Notes under the pieces: generated by a model
Told to the model about the DNA's origin: nothing
The model's database searches: none
Seen by the model: only the letters and a program-made list of their open reading frames with translations
Part shown: positions 6,073 through 13,082 of the stretch, one piece after another
Position numbering within the stretch: the first letter of the stretch is position 1
How the letters are laid out: every line of letters begins with the position of its first letter
NCBI GenBank assembly: GCA_946480705.1
Contig: CAMLLF010000026.1
Coordinates: forward strand, 1-13,537
DNA from: an uncultured Lysobacteraceae bacterium
Lineage (GTDB): Bacteria; Pseudomonadota; Gammaproteobacteria; Xanthomonadales; Rhodanobacteraceae
Reading direction: 5' to 3'
Length of the DNA stretch: 13,537 nucleotides
Program-made: the position numbers and the translations under genes

Positions 6073-8220
6073 ATGACTTCACCGCGTCGCCTACTCGTCA
6101 CCTGCGCCCTGCCCTATGCCAACGGCCCGCTGCACCTGGGCCATCTCGTCGGCTACACCCAGGGTGACATCTGGACCCGCGCGCAGCGCATGAGCGGCAA
6201 CGTCGTTCATTTCGTCTGCGCCGACGACGCGCACGGCACGCCGATCATGCTGGCCGCGGAAAAGCAGGGCGTCGCGCCCGAAGCCTTCATCGAACCGATC
6301 CGGCAGTCGCACGAAACCGACTTCGCCGACTTCGGCATCCGCTTCGACCACTACCACTCGACGCACAGCGACGAGAACCGCCAGCTCGCCGAGCAGATCT
6401 ACCAGCGCCTGCGCCAGGACGGCCACATCACGCCGCGCGTGATCGAGCAGCTCTACGATCCGGTCAAGGCGATGTTCCTGCCCGACCGCTACATCAAGGG
6501 CGAATGTCCCAACTGCGGCACGGCCGACCAGTACGGTGACAATTGTGAAAATTGCGGCGCGAGCTACGCGCCGACCGAACTCAAGAACCCGCGCTCGGTG
6601 ATGTCCGGCGCGACGCCGGAGCTGCGCGAGTCCGAGCACTACTTCTTCGAGGTCGCCCACTTCAGCGAATTCCTGCGCGAGTGGCTGTCGGGCGACTCCG
6701 CGCATTCCAGCGTCAAGGGCAAGCTGCGCGAATGGCTCGACAGCGAGCTGCGCGCCTGGGACATCTCGCGCGACGCGCCCTACTTCGGCTTCGCGATTCC
6801 CGATGCGCCCGGCAAGTTCTTCTACGTCTGGCTCGACGCGCCGATCGGCTACCTCGCGAGCTTCAAGGCGCTCTGCGTCAGCGGCAAGAAGGCCGCGAAC
6901 ACGCACGACCCGCTGCAGTCGACCGACTATGACGTGTTCCTGCGCCGCGACAGCGCCGACTTCGATCCGTCGACCGAACTGCACCATTTCATCGGCAAGG
7001 ACATCATCAATTTCCACGGCCTGTTCTGGCCGGCCATGCTGCACGGCGCCGGCTATCGCGCGCCGACCGCGCTGCACGTGAACGGCTATCTCACGGTCAA
7101 CGGCGCGAAGATGTCCAAATCGCGCGGCACCTTCATCCAGGCGCGCACCTACCTCGACGTCGGCCTCGATCCCGAATACCTGCGCTACTACTTCGCCGCG
7201 AAGACCGGCGCCGGCGTCGACGATCTCGATCTGAACTTCGACGACTTCGTCGCGCGCGTGAACGCCGATCTCGTCGGCAAGTTCGTCAACATCGCAAGCC
7301 GCTGCGCGGGCTTCGTCAACAAGCGCTTCGCCGGCGTGCTCGCGACCGAACTGCCCGACCCGGCCATGTACGCGCAGTTCGTCGCGAGCGCGCACGACGT
7401 GCAGCAGTCCTACGACGCCGGCGAATTCAGCCGCGCGATCCGCCAGACCATGGCGCTGGCCGACGAGGCGAACCGCTACATCGACGAGCGCAAGCCCTGG
7501 GTCATCGCCAAGCAGGAAGGCGCCGACGCCGAACTGCTCGCCGTCTGCACGCAGGGCCTGAACCTGTTCCGCGTGCTCGCCGCCTGCCTCAAGCCCGTGC
7601 TGCCGGCGACCGCCGCGCGCGCCGAGCATTTCCTCGCCGCGCCGATGGACCACTGGCACGACATCACGCATCCGCTGCTCAACCACTGCCTGCGCGAATT
7701 CCAGCCGCTGCTGACGCGCGTCGACCCCAAACAGATAGAGACCATGATCGAAGCCAGCAAGGAAGACCTGCAGCCCGCCACGACCGAAGCGACGACCGCG
7801 GCCCCGAAGCCGGCCAGCGCAGCCAAGCCCGCCGCGCCGGCAGCGGCCGCGAACGACGCCGCGCCGACGGTCGCGCCGACGGTCGCACCGACGATCGGCA
7901 TCGACGACTTCGCGAAGCTCGACCTGCGCATCGGCCTCGTCACCGCCTGCGAATTCGTCGACGGTTCCGACAAGCTGCTGCGCTTCGAACTCGACGCCGG
8001 CGATCTCGGCACGCGCCAGATCTTCTCCGGCATCCGCGCGGCCTATGCCGAGCCGGACAAGCTCGTCGGCCGCAAGGTCGTGTTCATCGCGAACCTCGCC
8101 CCGCGCAAGATGCGCTTCGGCGTGTCCGAGGGAATGATCCTGTCCGCCGGCAGCGGCGGCGACGACCTGCACCTGCTCGACGTGGACGCCGGCGCCGCCG
8201 CGGGCATGCCGGTCAAGTAG
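6073..8220 (+). CDS. metG: Methionyl-tRNA synthetase with C-terminal tRNA-binding domain
   Basis: Charges initiator and elongator tRNA-Met with methionine in the cytoplasm. The 715-aa product is a class I synthetase of the long, dimer-forming type. The HIGH signature is HLGH (21-24) after [10 protein letters not shown]; the zinc-binding knuckle has Cys145, Cys148, Cys158 and Cys161 (CPNC and CENC); KMSKS is at 346-350. The anticodon-binding helical domain follows to about residue 560. An Ala/Pro/Thr-rich linker (about 570-607) joins it to the C-terminal EMAP/Trbp111-like tRNA-binding domain (about 608-715, [12 protein letters not shown] and [20 protein letters not shown]). The start ATG has GGA about 10 nt upstream and matches the family start. 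The linker carries a 12-bp tandem repeat. The rnfA-like gene follows after 13 bp, so the downstream pair is probably cotranscribed with metG. Confidence 0.98.
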   Translation: MTSPRRLLVTCALPYANGPLHLGHLVGYTQGDIWTRAQRMSGNVVHFVCADDAHGTPIMLAAEKQGVAPEAFIEPIRQSHETDFADFGIRFDHYHSTHSDENRQLAEQIYQRLRQDGHITPRVIEQLYDPVKAMFLPDRYIKGECPNCGTADQYGDNCENCGASYAPTELKNPRSVMSGATPELRESEHYFFEVAHFSEFLREWLSGDSAHSSVKGKLREWLDSELRAWDISRDAPYFGFAIPDAPGKFFYVWLDAPIGYLASFKALCVSGKKAANTHDPLQSTDYDVFLRRDSADFDPSTELHHFIGKDIINFHGLFWPAMLHGAGYRAPTALHVNGYLTVNGAKMSKSRGTFIQARTYLDVGLDPEYLRYYFAAKTGAGVDDLDLNFDDFVARVNADLVGKFVNIASRCAGFVNKRFAGVLATELPDPAMYAQFVASAHDVQQSYDAGEFSRAIRQTMALADEANRYIDERKPWVIAKQEGADAELLAVCTQGLNLFRVLAACLKPVLPATAARAEHFLAAPMDHWHDITHPLLNHCLREFQPLLTRVDPKQIETMIEASKEDLQPATTEATTAAPKPASAAKPAAPAAAANDAAPTVAPTVAPTIGIDDFAKLDLRIGLVTACEFVDGSDKLLRFELDAGDLGTRQIFSGIRAAYAEPDKLVGRKVVFIANLAPRKMRFGVSEGMILSAGSGGDDLHLLDVDAGAAAGMPVK
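7861..7896 (+). repeat. Three tandem 12-bp repeats in the metG linker
   Basis: Two exact copies of GCGCCGACGGTC (7861-7872, 7873-7884) and a third with two changes (7885-7896) encode [12 protein letters not shown] in the linker before the tRNA-binding domain. Copy number may vary between strains because in-frame change would be tolerated in a flexible linker. Confidence 0.8.
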
Positions 8221-8233
8221 CCGGGGACTGCGC

Positions 8234-8785
8234 GTGCACGGCGACGCACTCGTCGCAGCGATCGTCGCCGTCGCGCTCGCGGACCGGCTGCTGCTCGCCG
8301 CACCGGGCACCGCCCTGCCGCCGCTGCGCGCGATCGCGCTGCACGGCGTGCTCGCCGCGCTCGTCGCGACCGTGACCACGCTCGCGACGGCCGCGTTGCA
8401 CGACACGCTCGCGCCGCGCATCGCGCCATATCCGGCGGGCTTTCTCGTCGTGCCGGTCGGCGCGGCATCGACCGCACTCGCCGCCGTGCTGCTGCCGCGC
8501 TGGCGCACGTCGCTGCGCGACACCGACTGGCGCCTGCTCGGCGCCGACGCGATCGCGCTGACCGTCATCGCCGGCTTCACCGGCGGCGATACCGCCTCCA
8601 CGCTGCTGCGCGGCTTCGCCTGCGCAAGTGCGTTCGCATTCGCGCTCGTCGTGCTCTGTGCGCTCGAACGGCGCCTGCAACACGGCTCGATACCCGACGC
8701 GTTCCGCGGACTGCCGATCCAGTTGCTCAACGCCGGCATGCTCGTGCTCGCCGGCAGCGGCATCGTCGGACTGTTCGGCGCATGA
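8234..8785 (+). CDS. rnfA: Divergent RnfA/RsxA-like membrane protein
   Basis: The 183-aa product is a multi-pass inner-membrane protein with about six hydrophobic segments. Its C-terminal half matches Rnf[26 protein letters not shown] (124-148) followed by [20 protein letters not shown] (153-172), equivalent to the family pattern of a GF helix, RERL, PxxFRG, PI and an xITAGLM helix. Length is close to the usual 190. RnfA normally pairs with RnfE around a [2Fe-2S] cluster in the membrane, held by cysteines near the N-terminus and in a TNC motif. Neither is present here: the only cysteines are 130 and 142, in a later helix. The start is GTG, 13 bp after metG, with GGGGA upstream. The end overlaps rnfB by ATGA. 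The call rests on the C-terminal pattern and on the neighbour. Confidence 0.7.
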   Translation: MHGDALVAAIVAVALADRLLLAAPGTALPPLRAIALHGVLAALVATVTTLATAALHDTLAPRIAPYPAGFLVVPVGAASTALAAVLLPRWRTSLRDTDWRLLGADAIALTVIAGFTGGDTASTLLRGFACASAFAFALVVLCALERRLQHGSIPDAFRGLPIQLLNAGMLVLAGSGIVGLFGA

Positions 8786-9273
8786 CCGCGCTCGTGCTCT
8801 CGCTGCTCGCGATCGCCGCGCTGTTCGGCATCGCGTTGCATCGCCTGGTTCCTGCCGAGGTACCGTCGCCCACGCCGCTCGCCGATCGCGTCGACGCGCT
8901 GCTGCCGCAGACCCAATGCGGCCAGTGCAAATACGCCGGCTGCCGCCCCTATGCCGAAGCCATCGCGACCGGCGAGGCCGAGATCAACCGCTGCCCGCCC
9001 GGCGGCAGCGCCGGCATCGCCGCACTCGCCAAGCTGCTGAATCGCGCGCCGCTGCCGCTCGACCCCGAGCACGGCGTCGAGACGCCCCGCACCGTCGCCG
9101 TCATCGACGAAGCCGTCTGCATCGGCTGCACCAAATGCATCCAGGTCTGCCCCGTCGACGCGATCCTCGGCGCGCCGCAGGTCATGCATTCGATCCTTTC
9201 CGACGAATGCACCGGCTGCGGACTCTGTCTCGTGCCCTGCCCGGTCGATTGCATCGCACTCGTGGCGCCGTAG
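8782..9273 (+). CDS. rnfB: RnfB/RsxB-type iron-sulfur electron transport subunit
   Basis: RnfB passes electrons through several Fe-S clusters in the Rnf/Rsx membrane complex, which links ferredoxin or NADH oxidation to ion flow or, in E. coli, SoxR reduction. The 163-aa product has an N-terminal membrane helix (about 2-20), then the RnfB-specific cluster motif with Cys46, Cys49, Cys54 and Cys71 ([20 protein letters not shown]), then two ferredoxin motifs: Cys113, 116, 119, 123 and Cys143, 146, 149, 153. All cluster ligands are intact. It is shorter than E. coli RsxB (about 192). ATG overlaps the rnfA-like stop (ATGA), so the two are translationally coupled. No rnfC, D, G or E follows; the next genes are convergent. 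This is therefore an orphan RnfAB-like pair in this window, and its partner is unknown. Confidence 0.93.
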   Translation: MTALVLSLLAIAALFGIALHRLVPAEVPSPTPLADRVDALLPQTQCGQCKYAGCRPYAEAIATGEAEINRCPPGGSAGIAALAKLLNRAPLPLDPEHGVETPRTVAVIDEAVCIGCTKCIQVCPVDAILGAPQVMHSILSDECTGCGLCLVPCPVDCIALVAP

Positions 9274-9390
9274 GCGCTCGCCGCGCATGAACGTCGCCGG
9301 CCGCCCGGCCTTCTCCCCGGCAGCTCGAGCGACGCACGATTCCGCCGACCGCAGTTCCAGTGAAAGACGCCACGAACGCCGACTGACGCT

Positions 9391-9714
9391 TCAGTGGTCC
9401 TCTGCCTCCATCGTTGTCCACCAGCACGCCAGTAGCGACATTCCGGCAATCACCGACATGAGGATGACGGCGGACGCCGACAGCTCGCCGCTGATCCAGT
9501 TCTGCCAACCGGCCTGCAGCAGCGGCGTCGACACGAGGCTCAGCCAGCAGGCCGCCATTCCGGCCACGATGCCGCCCGCCAGTGGCCACGCCGCACGACG
9601 GCGGCGTGGCGGCAACTGCTGCATCACGCGATCGGAAAATCCGTCGTCGGGTACCGCGCCGTCGAACTGCGCGCGCAGCAGGGTCTCGATTTCAGTGTCG
9701 TCCGAGTGATTCAT
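9391..9714 (-). CDS. Short two-TM membrane protein, probable anti-sigma factor
   Basis: The 107-aa product begins MNHSDDTEIETLLRAQFDGA, with an acidic, helical cytoplasmic part to about residue 33, an Arg patch PPRRRR (35-40), and two hydrophobic helices (about 42-62 and 78-100). Its start at 9714 overlaps the sigma factor stop (ATGA), with GGAG 8 nt upstream; the longer frame up to 9861 lies inside the sigma gene and was not used. Position directly after an ECF sigma gene, small size and membrane anchoring suggest it holds the sigma factor at the membrane. No HxxxCxxC zinc anti-sigma motif is present, so the role is inferred from context. There is almost no periplasmic domain (about 15 residues between helices), so any signal would be sensed within the membrane or through a partner. 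Confidence 0.7.
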   Translation of the reverse strand: MNHSDDTEIETLLRAQFDGAVPDDGFSDRVMQQLPPRRRRAAWPLAGGIVAGMAACWLSLVSTPLLQAGWQNWISGELSASAVILMSVIAGMSLLACWWTTMEAEDH

Positions 9715-10283
9715 GATGTTTGCTCCGCATCGACCTGATGCCACGCCGCCAGCCACGTCTTCAGTTTTGCCTTGCCGCGAGTCGCGTGGGTTTTCACGGT
9801 GCCCAGTGGCATCGTCAGCACATACGCCGCTTCTTCGTGACTGAGGCCCAGTTGCACACAATGCAGCAATACCGTCCGCTCCGCGCCGGACAGGCGTTGC
9901 ATGGCGCGTTCCAGATCCAGCTGCAGATCGATCGCGCGAGCCGGTACCGGCAGTGCTTCGAGCTCTCCGTCGCCGCCCTCATCGGCCGGCCATGACTTTT
10001 TCCGGTGCGTCTGCAGGAAACACGTATAGGCGACGCGGTAAAGCCAGGTGGAGAAACGTGCGTCGCCGCGAAACTGATCGAACTTCTGCCAAGCCAGCAG
10101 ATAGACCTCCTGCGCGAGATCGTCGGCCGCCGCATGATCACCCTGCAGCAAACGCCTCAGTTGCGCACGCACCAGGCCTTGATGGCGACGCACCAGTTGT
10201 TCGAACGCGCGCGGGTCATTGCCCAGCCGCACCCGCGCCACCAGCGCCTGATCGATGCGCGCCTCGGCGGCGCTGTCAGCCAT
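9711..10283 (-). CDS. ECF-type RNA polymerase sigma factor
   Basis: A sigma70-family extracytoplasmic-function sigma factor of 190 aa that would direct RNA polymerase to a stress- or envelope-related regulon. Region 2 covers about 24-95: FEQLVRRHQGLVRAQLRRLL, then DDLAQEVYLLAWQKFDQF (54-71) and ARFSTWLYRVAYTCFL (75-90). Region 4 covers about 128-178 with the helix-turn-helix LSHEEAAYVLTMPLGTVKTH (147-166). A linker of about 35 residues joins them; no extra C-terminal domain is present. The start overlaps the upstream DUF6249 gene by 8 bp, and the stop overlaps the downstream gene by ATGA, so all three are one operon. The ECF subgroup and target promoter cannot be told by eye. Confidence 0.93.
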   Translation of the reverse strand: MADSAAEARIDQALVARVRLGNDPRAFEQLVRRHQGLVRAQLRRLLQGDHAAADDLAQEVYLLAWQKFDQFRGDARFSTWLYRVAYTCFLQTHRKKSWPADEGGDGELEALPVPARAIDLQLDLERAMQRLSGAERTVLLHCVQLGLSHEEAAYVLTMPLGTVKTHATRGKAKLKTWLAAWHQVDAEQTS

Positions 10284-10650
10284 GCGCGTTCTCGCGTCGA
10301 TTCAACCACCAGCTGGCGAGGTAACCCAGACCGATCATCAGCGGCAACAGTCCGATCCCCCACAGGCTGCGCAGGCTGACACCGTTGTCGAGCGGGCCTG
10401 GCAGCGTGAGGAACATGACCATCAGCCCGAGGCCGCCGCCGATCAACACCAGCGCCCGGCGACGTTCGGAATAGACGAGGTTCGGCTCGACCAGCAACTG
10501 GGGCGGCAACTCGACGCCCTTGTCGGCCAGTTGCAGCAGCGTCTGATAGCGCGCCTGCGTTTGCCGATAGCGGTAACGCAACAGGATCAGGACGATCAGC
10601 ACGGGAGCCATCATCACGATGAGGGGGATCAGGAAATGGATGGGTTGCAT
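10276..10650 (-). CDS. DUF6249 family membrane protein
   Basis: The 124-aa product has an N-terminal helix (MQPIHFLIPLIVMMAPVLIV, to about 24), a basic segment RYRYRQTQARYQ (25-36), a cytoplasmic stretch with ADKGVELPPQLL (42-53), and two more helices (about 67-86 and 96-116, the last with GIGLLPLMIGLGYLASWW). This order, above all the KG-x-LPP segment and the GIGLLPLMIGL helix, matches DUF6249 proteins as I recall them. These often sit beside ECF sigma genes. Start: ATG at 10650 has GGAG 7 nt upstream; the longer frame to 10770 runs into the hydrolase gene. It overlaps the sigma gene by 8 bp. A role in signal sensing or in holding the sigma/anti-sigma pair is inference only. Confidence 0.8.
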   Translation of the reverse strand: MQPIHFLIPLIVMMAPVLIVLILLRYRYRQTQARYQTLLQLADKGVELPPQLLVEPNLVYSERRRALVLIGGGLGLMVMFLTLPGPLDNGVSLRSLWGIGLLPLMIGLGYLASWWLNRRENAHG

Positions 10651-10680
10651 TGAAACGCTCCGGAATTGAATGGCGCAGGT

Positions 10681-10706
10681 GGAAGACGCCGAGACCGGCG
10701 TCTTCC
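10681..10706. terminator. 10-bp perfect stem-loop between serine hydrolase and DUF6249 genes
   Basis: GGAAGACGCC (10681-10690) and GGCGTCTTCC (10697-10706) pair perfectly around a 6-nt loop. On the minus strand it begins 7 nt after the serine hydrolase TGA and ends 31 nt before the DUF6249 ATG. There is no U-tract. It probably separates, or tunes the passage between, the hydrolase transcript and the sigma operon. Confidence 0.5.
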
Positions 10707-10712
10707 CGGGAC

Positions 10713-12218
10713 TCAGGGTTTTGTGGCTTCGGCGGCGAGCAGATCGGCGATACGCTCGGCCAGCATCCATGCCTGGCTTTGTCCTTCATTGCTGGTCAGC
10801 GCGACGGCGCTGCCGGTTTCCCAGATCATCGCCAGATTCGTCGTGACACCTTCGATGCCGCCCTGGTGTCCGCGAATATGGCGCCCGTGCGAGAGCCGCT
10901 CGTCGAAACCGGCGCCAATGCTCCCGGGGCCCATGGGTATCGGATCCTTGAACATGCTTGTCAGCGTGTCCGGTTTGAGCAGCTTGCCGCCGCGCAACGC
11001 CGCGGCAAAGCGCAGGAGGTCGGCGTTGTTCGAATAGCTGTCGCCTGCCGGGCTTCCCTTGTAAGGAATTTTCATCCAGTTCGCCTTCCAATCCGTTGAA
11101 AAGGGACTCGCCTGAAAATAGCCGACTGCCAATTTTGGCGTCGTCTCGTCCAGGGTGTTGAATCCGCTGGAGCGCATGCCGGCGGGCGCGAAGACATGGC
11201 GCTGGACGTAGCCGAAATAATCCTCGCGGGAGACGTTCTCGATGATGCGACCGAGCAGGACGTAGCCGGCGTTGCTGTAACTCACCTGCTTGCCAGGCTC
11301 GCTGACCCGAGGCTGGCGAGCAATGAGGTCGAGATAGTCGGCGGGATTGACGTATTTCTCACGGTGCTGGAAGAACGCCGGGACGAAGAAATCACCGAGG
11401 CCCGATGTGTGATGCAGCAACTGCCACACGGTGATTTTTTTCGCCGCGTCGTGGTCGGGATATTCGGGCACCAGCTGATCGAGCGTCGAATCCCACGACA
11501 GCTTGCCGGCTTCGACGAGTTGGCCAATGGCCACGGCAGTGAACATCTTGCCTACCGAAGCCACGCGAAATTTTGTCTCGCGATCGACCGGGACGCCGAA
11601 GCTGCGCTCGGCCAGGCCACGGCATTCATCGAACACGGTCTTGCCGCCGTGGGCGACCGTCACGCATCCGGAGAAGTCGTTGGCTTGTACGAGCCGGTCG
11701 AGCGCGGTGTGGATCAGGCTGTTCAACCGCTCCGGCGAGACCGCCGTATCCGGCCAGTCGGCGTACAGCGCCGGATCATCCATCGGCATCAGATCCGCGC
11801 GTCCCAGCTTGCCGGGCTGCGCCGGATCGGCCGCCAGAATGAACATGACCCATTGACCAGTGCGACGCGCCTTCACGGTCAGCACCAGAAAGCCTTGCTG
11901 GACGTGTGCGTTGGTCAGCGTCAACCCGCCGCTTTCGCGTACCGCCGCGACCAGACCGTCGACGAAGGCAGCCGCGTCTTCCTTGCCGAAGGCAGATGAC
12001 AGAACCGTCGGTGCCCACGCCCGCATCTGCTCGGGCGTATCGCTGTTCACATGACGCAGGAGTTCACTGCCTACCTTGCCGAGCGGTGTGTCGGGCACCG
12101 TCGTCGACGGCGCAGCAACGACGGCGCCGGACGCGCACAGGAAGGCGGCAAGTGCGAATGCCGATAGCGAAAAACCTCGGCGCAGCCCACGTGCTGCCAT
12201 CGGGAAAAAATTGTTCAT
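10713..12218 (-). CDS. Secreted serine hydrolase, beta-lactamase class C / DD-peptidase fold
   Basis: The 501-aa product has a signal peptide (about 1-36, RRGFSLSAFALAAFLCASGA and cleavage near VVAA), so it is likely periplasmic. Residues 45-147 form an N-terminal domain of the kind often found before such hydrolases (LLRHVNSDTPEQMRAW, later GGLTLTNAHVQQGFLVLTV). The catalytic domain (about 165-500) has S-x-x-K at 221-224 (Ser221, Lys224 in RVASVGKMF), Y-S-N at 314-316 and H-Q-G at 451-453, the set expected for PF00144 esterases, peptidases and class C-like enzymes. The real substrate is unknown: peptidoglycan, D-amino-acid peptides or esters are all possible, and drug resistance should not be assumed. 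The start at 12218 was chosen for its signal peptide and a GAGG about 11 nt upstream; 12254 is an alternative. The gene looks less GC-rich than metG. Confidence 0.93.
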   Translation of the reverse strand: MNNFFPMAARGLRRGFSLSAFALAAFLCASGAVVAAPSTTVPDTPLGKVGSELLRHVNSDTPEQMRAWAPTVLSSAFGKEDAAAFVDGLVAAVRESGGLTLTNAHVQQGFLVLTVKARRTGQWVMFILAADPAQPGKLGRADLMPMDDPALYADWPDTAVSPERLNSLIHTALDRLVQANDFSGCVTVAHGGKTVFDECRGLAERSFGVPVDRETKFRVASVGKMFTAVAIGQLVEAGKLSWDSTLDQLVPEYPDHDAAKKITVWQLLHHTSGLGDFFVPAFFQHREKYVNPADYLDLIARQPRVSEPGKQVSYSNAGYVLLGRIIENVSREDYFGYVQRHVFAPAGMRSSGFNTLDETTPKLAVGYFQASPFSTDWKANWMKIPYKGSPAGDSYSNNADLLRFAAALRGGKLLKPDTLTSMFKDPIPMGPGSIGAGFDERLSHGRHIRGHQGGIEGVTTNLAMIWETGSAVALTSNEGQSQAWMLAERIADLLAAEATKP

Positions 12219-12241
12219 CAGTCGTATGCCTCGACGTGCGC

Positions 12242-12269
12242 GCGCCACCGGCATGCAGATCGGTGGCGC
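12242..12269. repeat. 9-bp perfect inverted repeat upstream of the serine hydrolase
   Basis: GCGCCACCG (12242-12250) and CGGTGGCGC (12261-12269) are exact complements separated by 10 nt, 23 nt before the hydrolase start. The arms are one helical turn apart centre to centre or nearly two, so it could be an operator for a dimeric regulator or a hairpin in the mRNA leader. Nearby smaller repeats are CATCC-GGATG (12310-12323), GCGCA-TGCGC (12286-12297) and TCCGA-TCGGA (12359-12370). Confidence 0.45.
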
Positions 12270-12478
12270 AAGAATGGGAAGGTTCGCGCAACTGCGCAGT
12301 GGCAGCTGTCATCCGGTTGGATGCGTCGATGCGGCAATCTGGATTCATCGCCCGAACTTCCGACATCGGACCGGAGCACCGCCCCCCGCCTCGCCACCGT
12401 TGTGCCCCCTCCGAACCCGGAGTTACAGTGCGCCAACCCATCGACCGTATGAAACTGACCCTTGGTTGCGGAGGCGTC

Positions 12479-13078
12479 ATGACGAACGTTCCGATGTATC
12501 ACGACGGCATGCGGCAACTGCAGGACATCCGCGAAACCCGCCCGCTCGCCGATCGCCTCGAACAGGTCATCAAGCGCACCGCGCTCACCGACGAAGACCG
12601 CGCCTTCATCGCACGCTGCGCGATGTTCTTCATCGCGACCGCCGACGCGGACGGGCATCCGGACTGTTCCTACAAAGGCGGCCTGCCGGGATTCGTGCAA
12701 GTCCTCGACGACGGCACGCTGGCCATCCCGGACTACGACGTCAACGGCATGTACCGCACCTGGGGCAACGTGCTCGTCAATCCGCACATCGGACTGCTGT
12801 TCATCGATTTCGAGAATCCGAAACGGCTGCGCATCAATGGCACGGCGAGCGTTGCCGAGGACGACCCGCTGCGCGAGGCGTTTCCCGGATCGGTCTTCAT
12901 CGTGCGCATCACGCCGACGCTGATTTTTCCGAACTGCCCGCGCTATATCCACACGATGCAGATCGTCGAGACGTCCGTGCATTCGCCACGTTGCGACTAC
13001 ACGCCGCCAGTGCCGGCGTGGAAGACGTTCGAGGTGTTCCGCGATGCGTTGCCGGCCAGGGATCGTTCCGGCGAGTGA
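12479..13078 (+). CDS. Pyridoxamine 5'-phosphate oxidase family (FMN split-barrel) protein
   Basis: The 199-aa product belongs to the PPOX-type split-barrel flavoprotein superfamily, which binds FMN or F420 and includes oxidases and reductases. Visible segments are FIARCAMFFIATADADGHPD (43-62), YKGGLPGFVQVLDD (65-78), a DYDVNGMYRTWGNVLVNPHI segment (85-104), GLLFIDFENPKRLRINGTA (105-123), and NCPRYIH (152-158) near the end. This fits the subgroup of pyridoxamine-oxidase-family proteins of about 200 aa rather than true PdxH. The start ATG at 12479 has GGAGG 4 nt upstream; the longer frame to the left has no such signal. The substrate is unknown. It is divergent from the serine hydrolase and its stop lies 4 bp from that of the convergent membrane protein gene. 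Confidence 0.88.
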   Translation: MTNVPMYHDGMRQLQDIRETRPLADRLEQVIKRTALTDEDRAFIARCAMFFIATADADGHPDCSYKGGLPGFVQVLDDGTLAIPDYDVNGMYRTWGNVLVNPHIGLLFIDFENPKRLRINGTASVAEDDPLREAFPGSVFIVRITPTLIFPNCPRYIHTMQIVETSVHSPRCDYTPPVPAWKTFEVFRDALPARDRSGE

Positions 13079-13082
13079 AGCC

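Noticed and set aside
6091..9288. A 1065-codon open frame on the minus strand opposite metG-rnfA-rnfB
   Set aside because: It is antisense to three well-supported genes. Its product is an Arg/Ala/Val/Asp-rich low-complexity string without domains, typical of the open antisense frame seen opposite GC-rich codon usage.
9274..9390. Terminator between convergent rnfB and the 107-aa protein gene
   Set aside because: Only weak nested GC stems (around 9296-9321) without a T-run are visible, so no terminator was annotated.
10681..10706. GGAAG and CGTC within the hairpin as an ECF sigma autoregulatory promoter
   Set aside because: The elements are only about 13 nt apart, shorter than the usual spacing of about 16-17, and both are parts of the hairpin arms, so the match is probably chance.
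10713..12218. Serine hydrolase as an AmpC-type resistance beta-lactamase
   Set aside because: The S-x-x-K, Y-S-N and H-x-G motifs are shared by esterases and peptidases of PF00144. The extra N-terminal domain and length (501 aa against about 380 for AmpC) argue against AmpC, and no ampR is adjacent.
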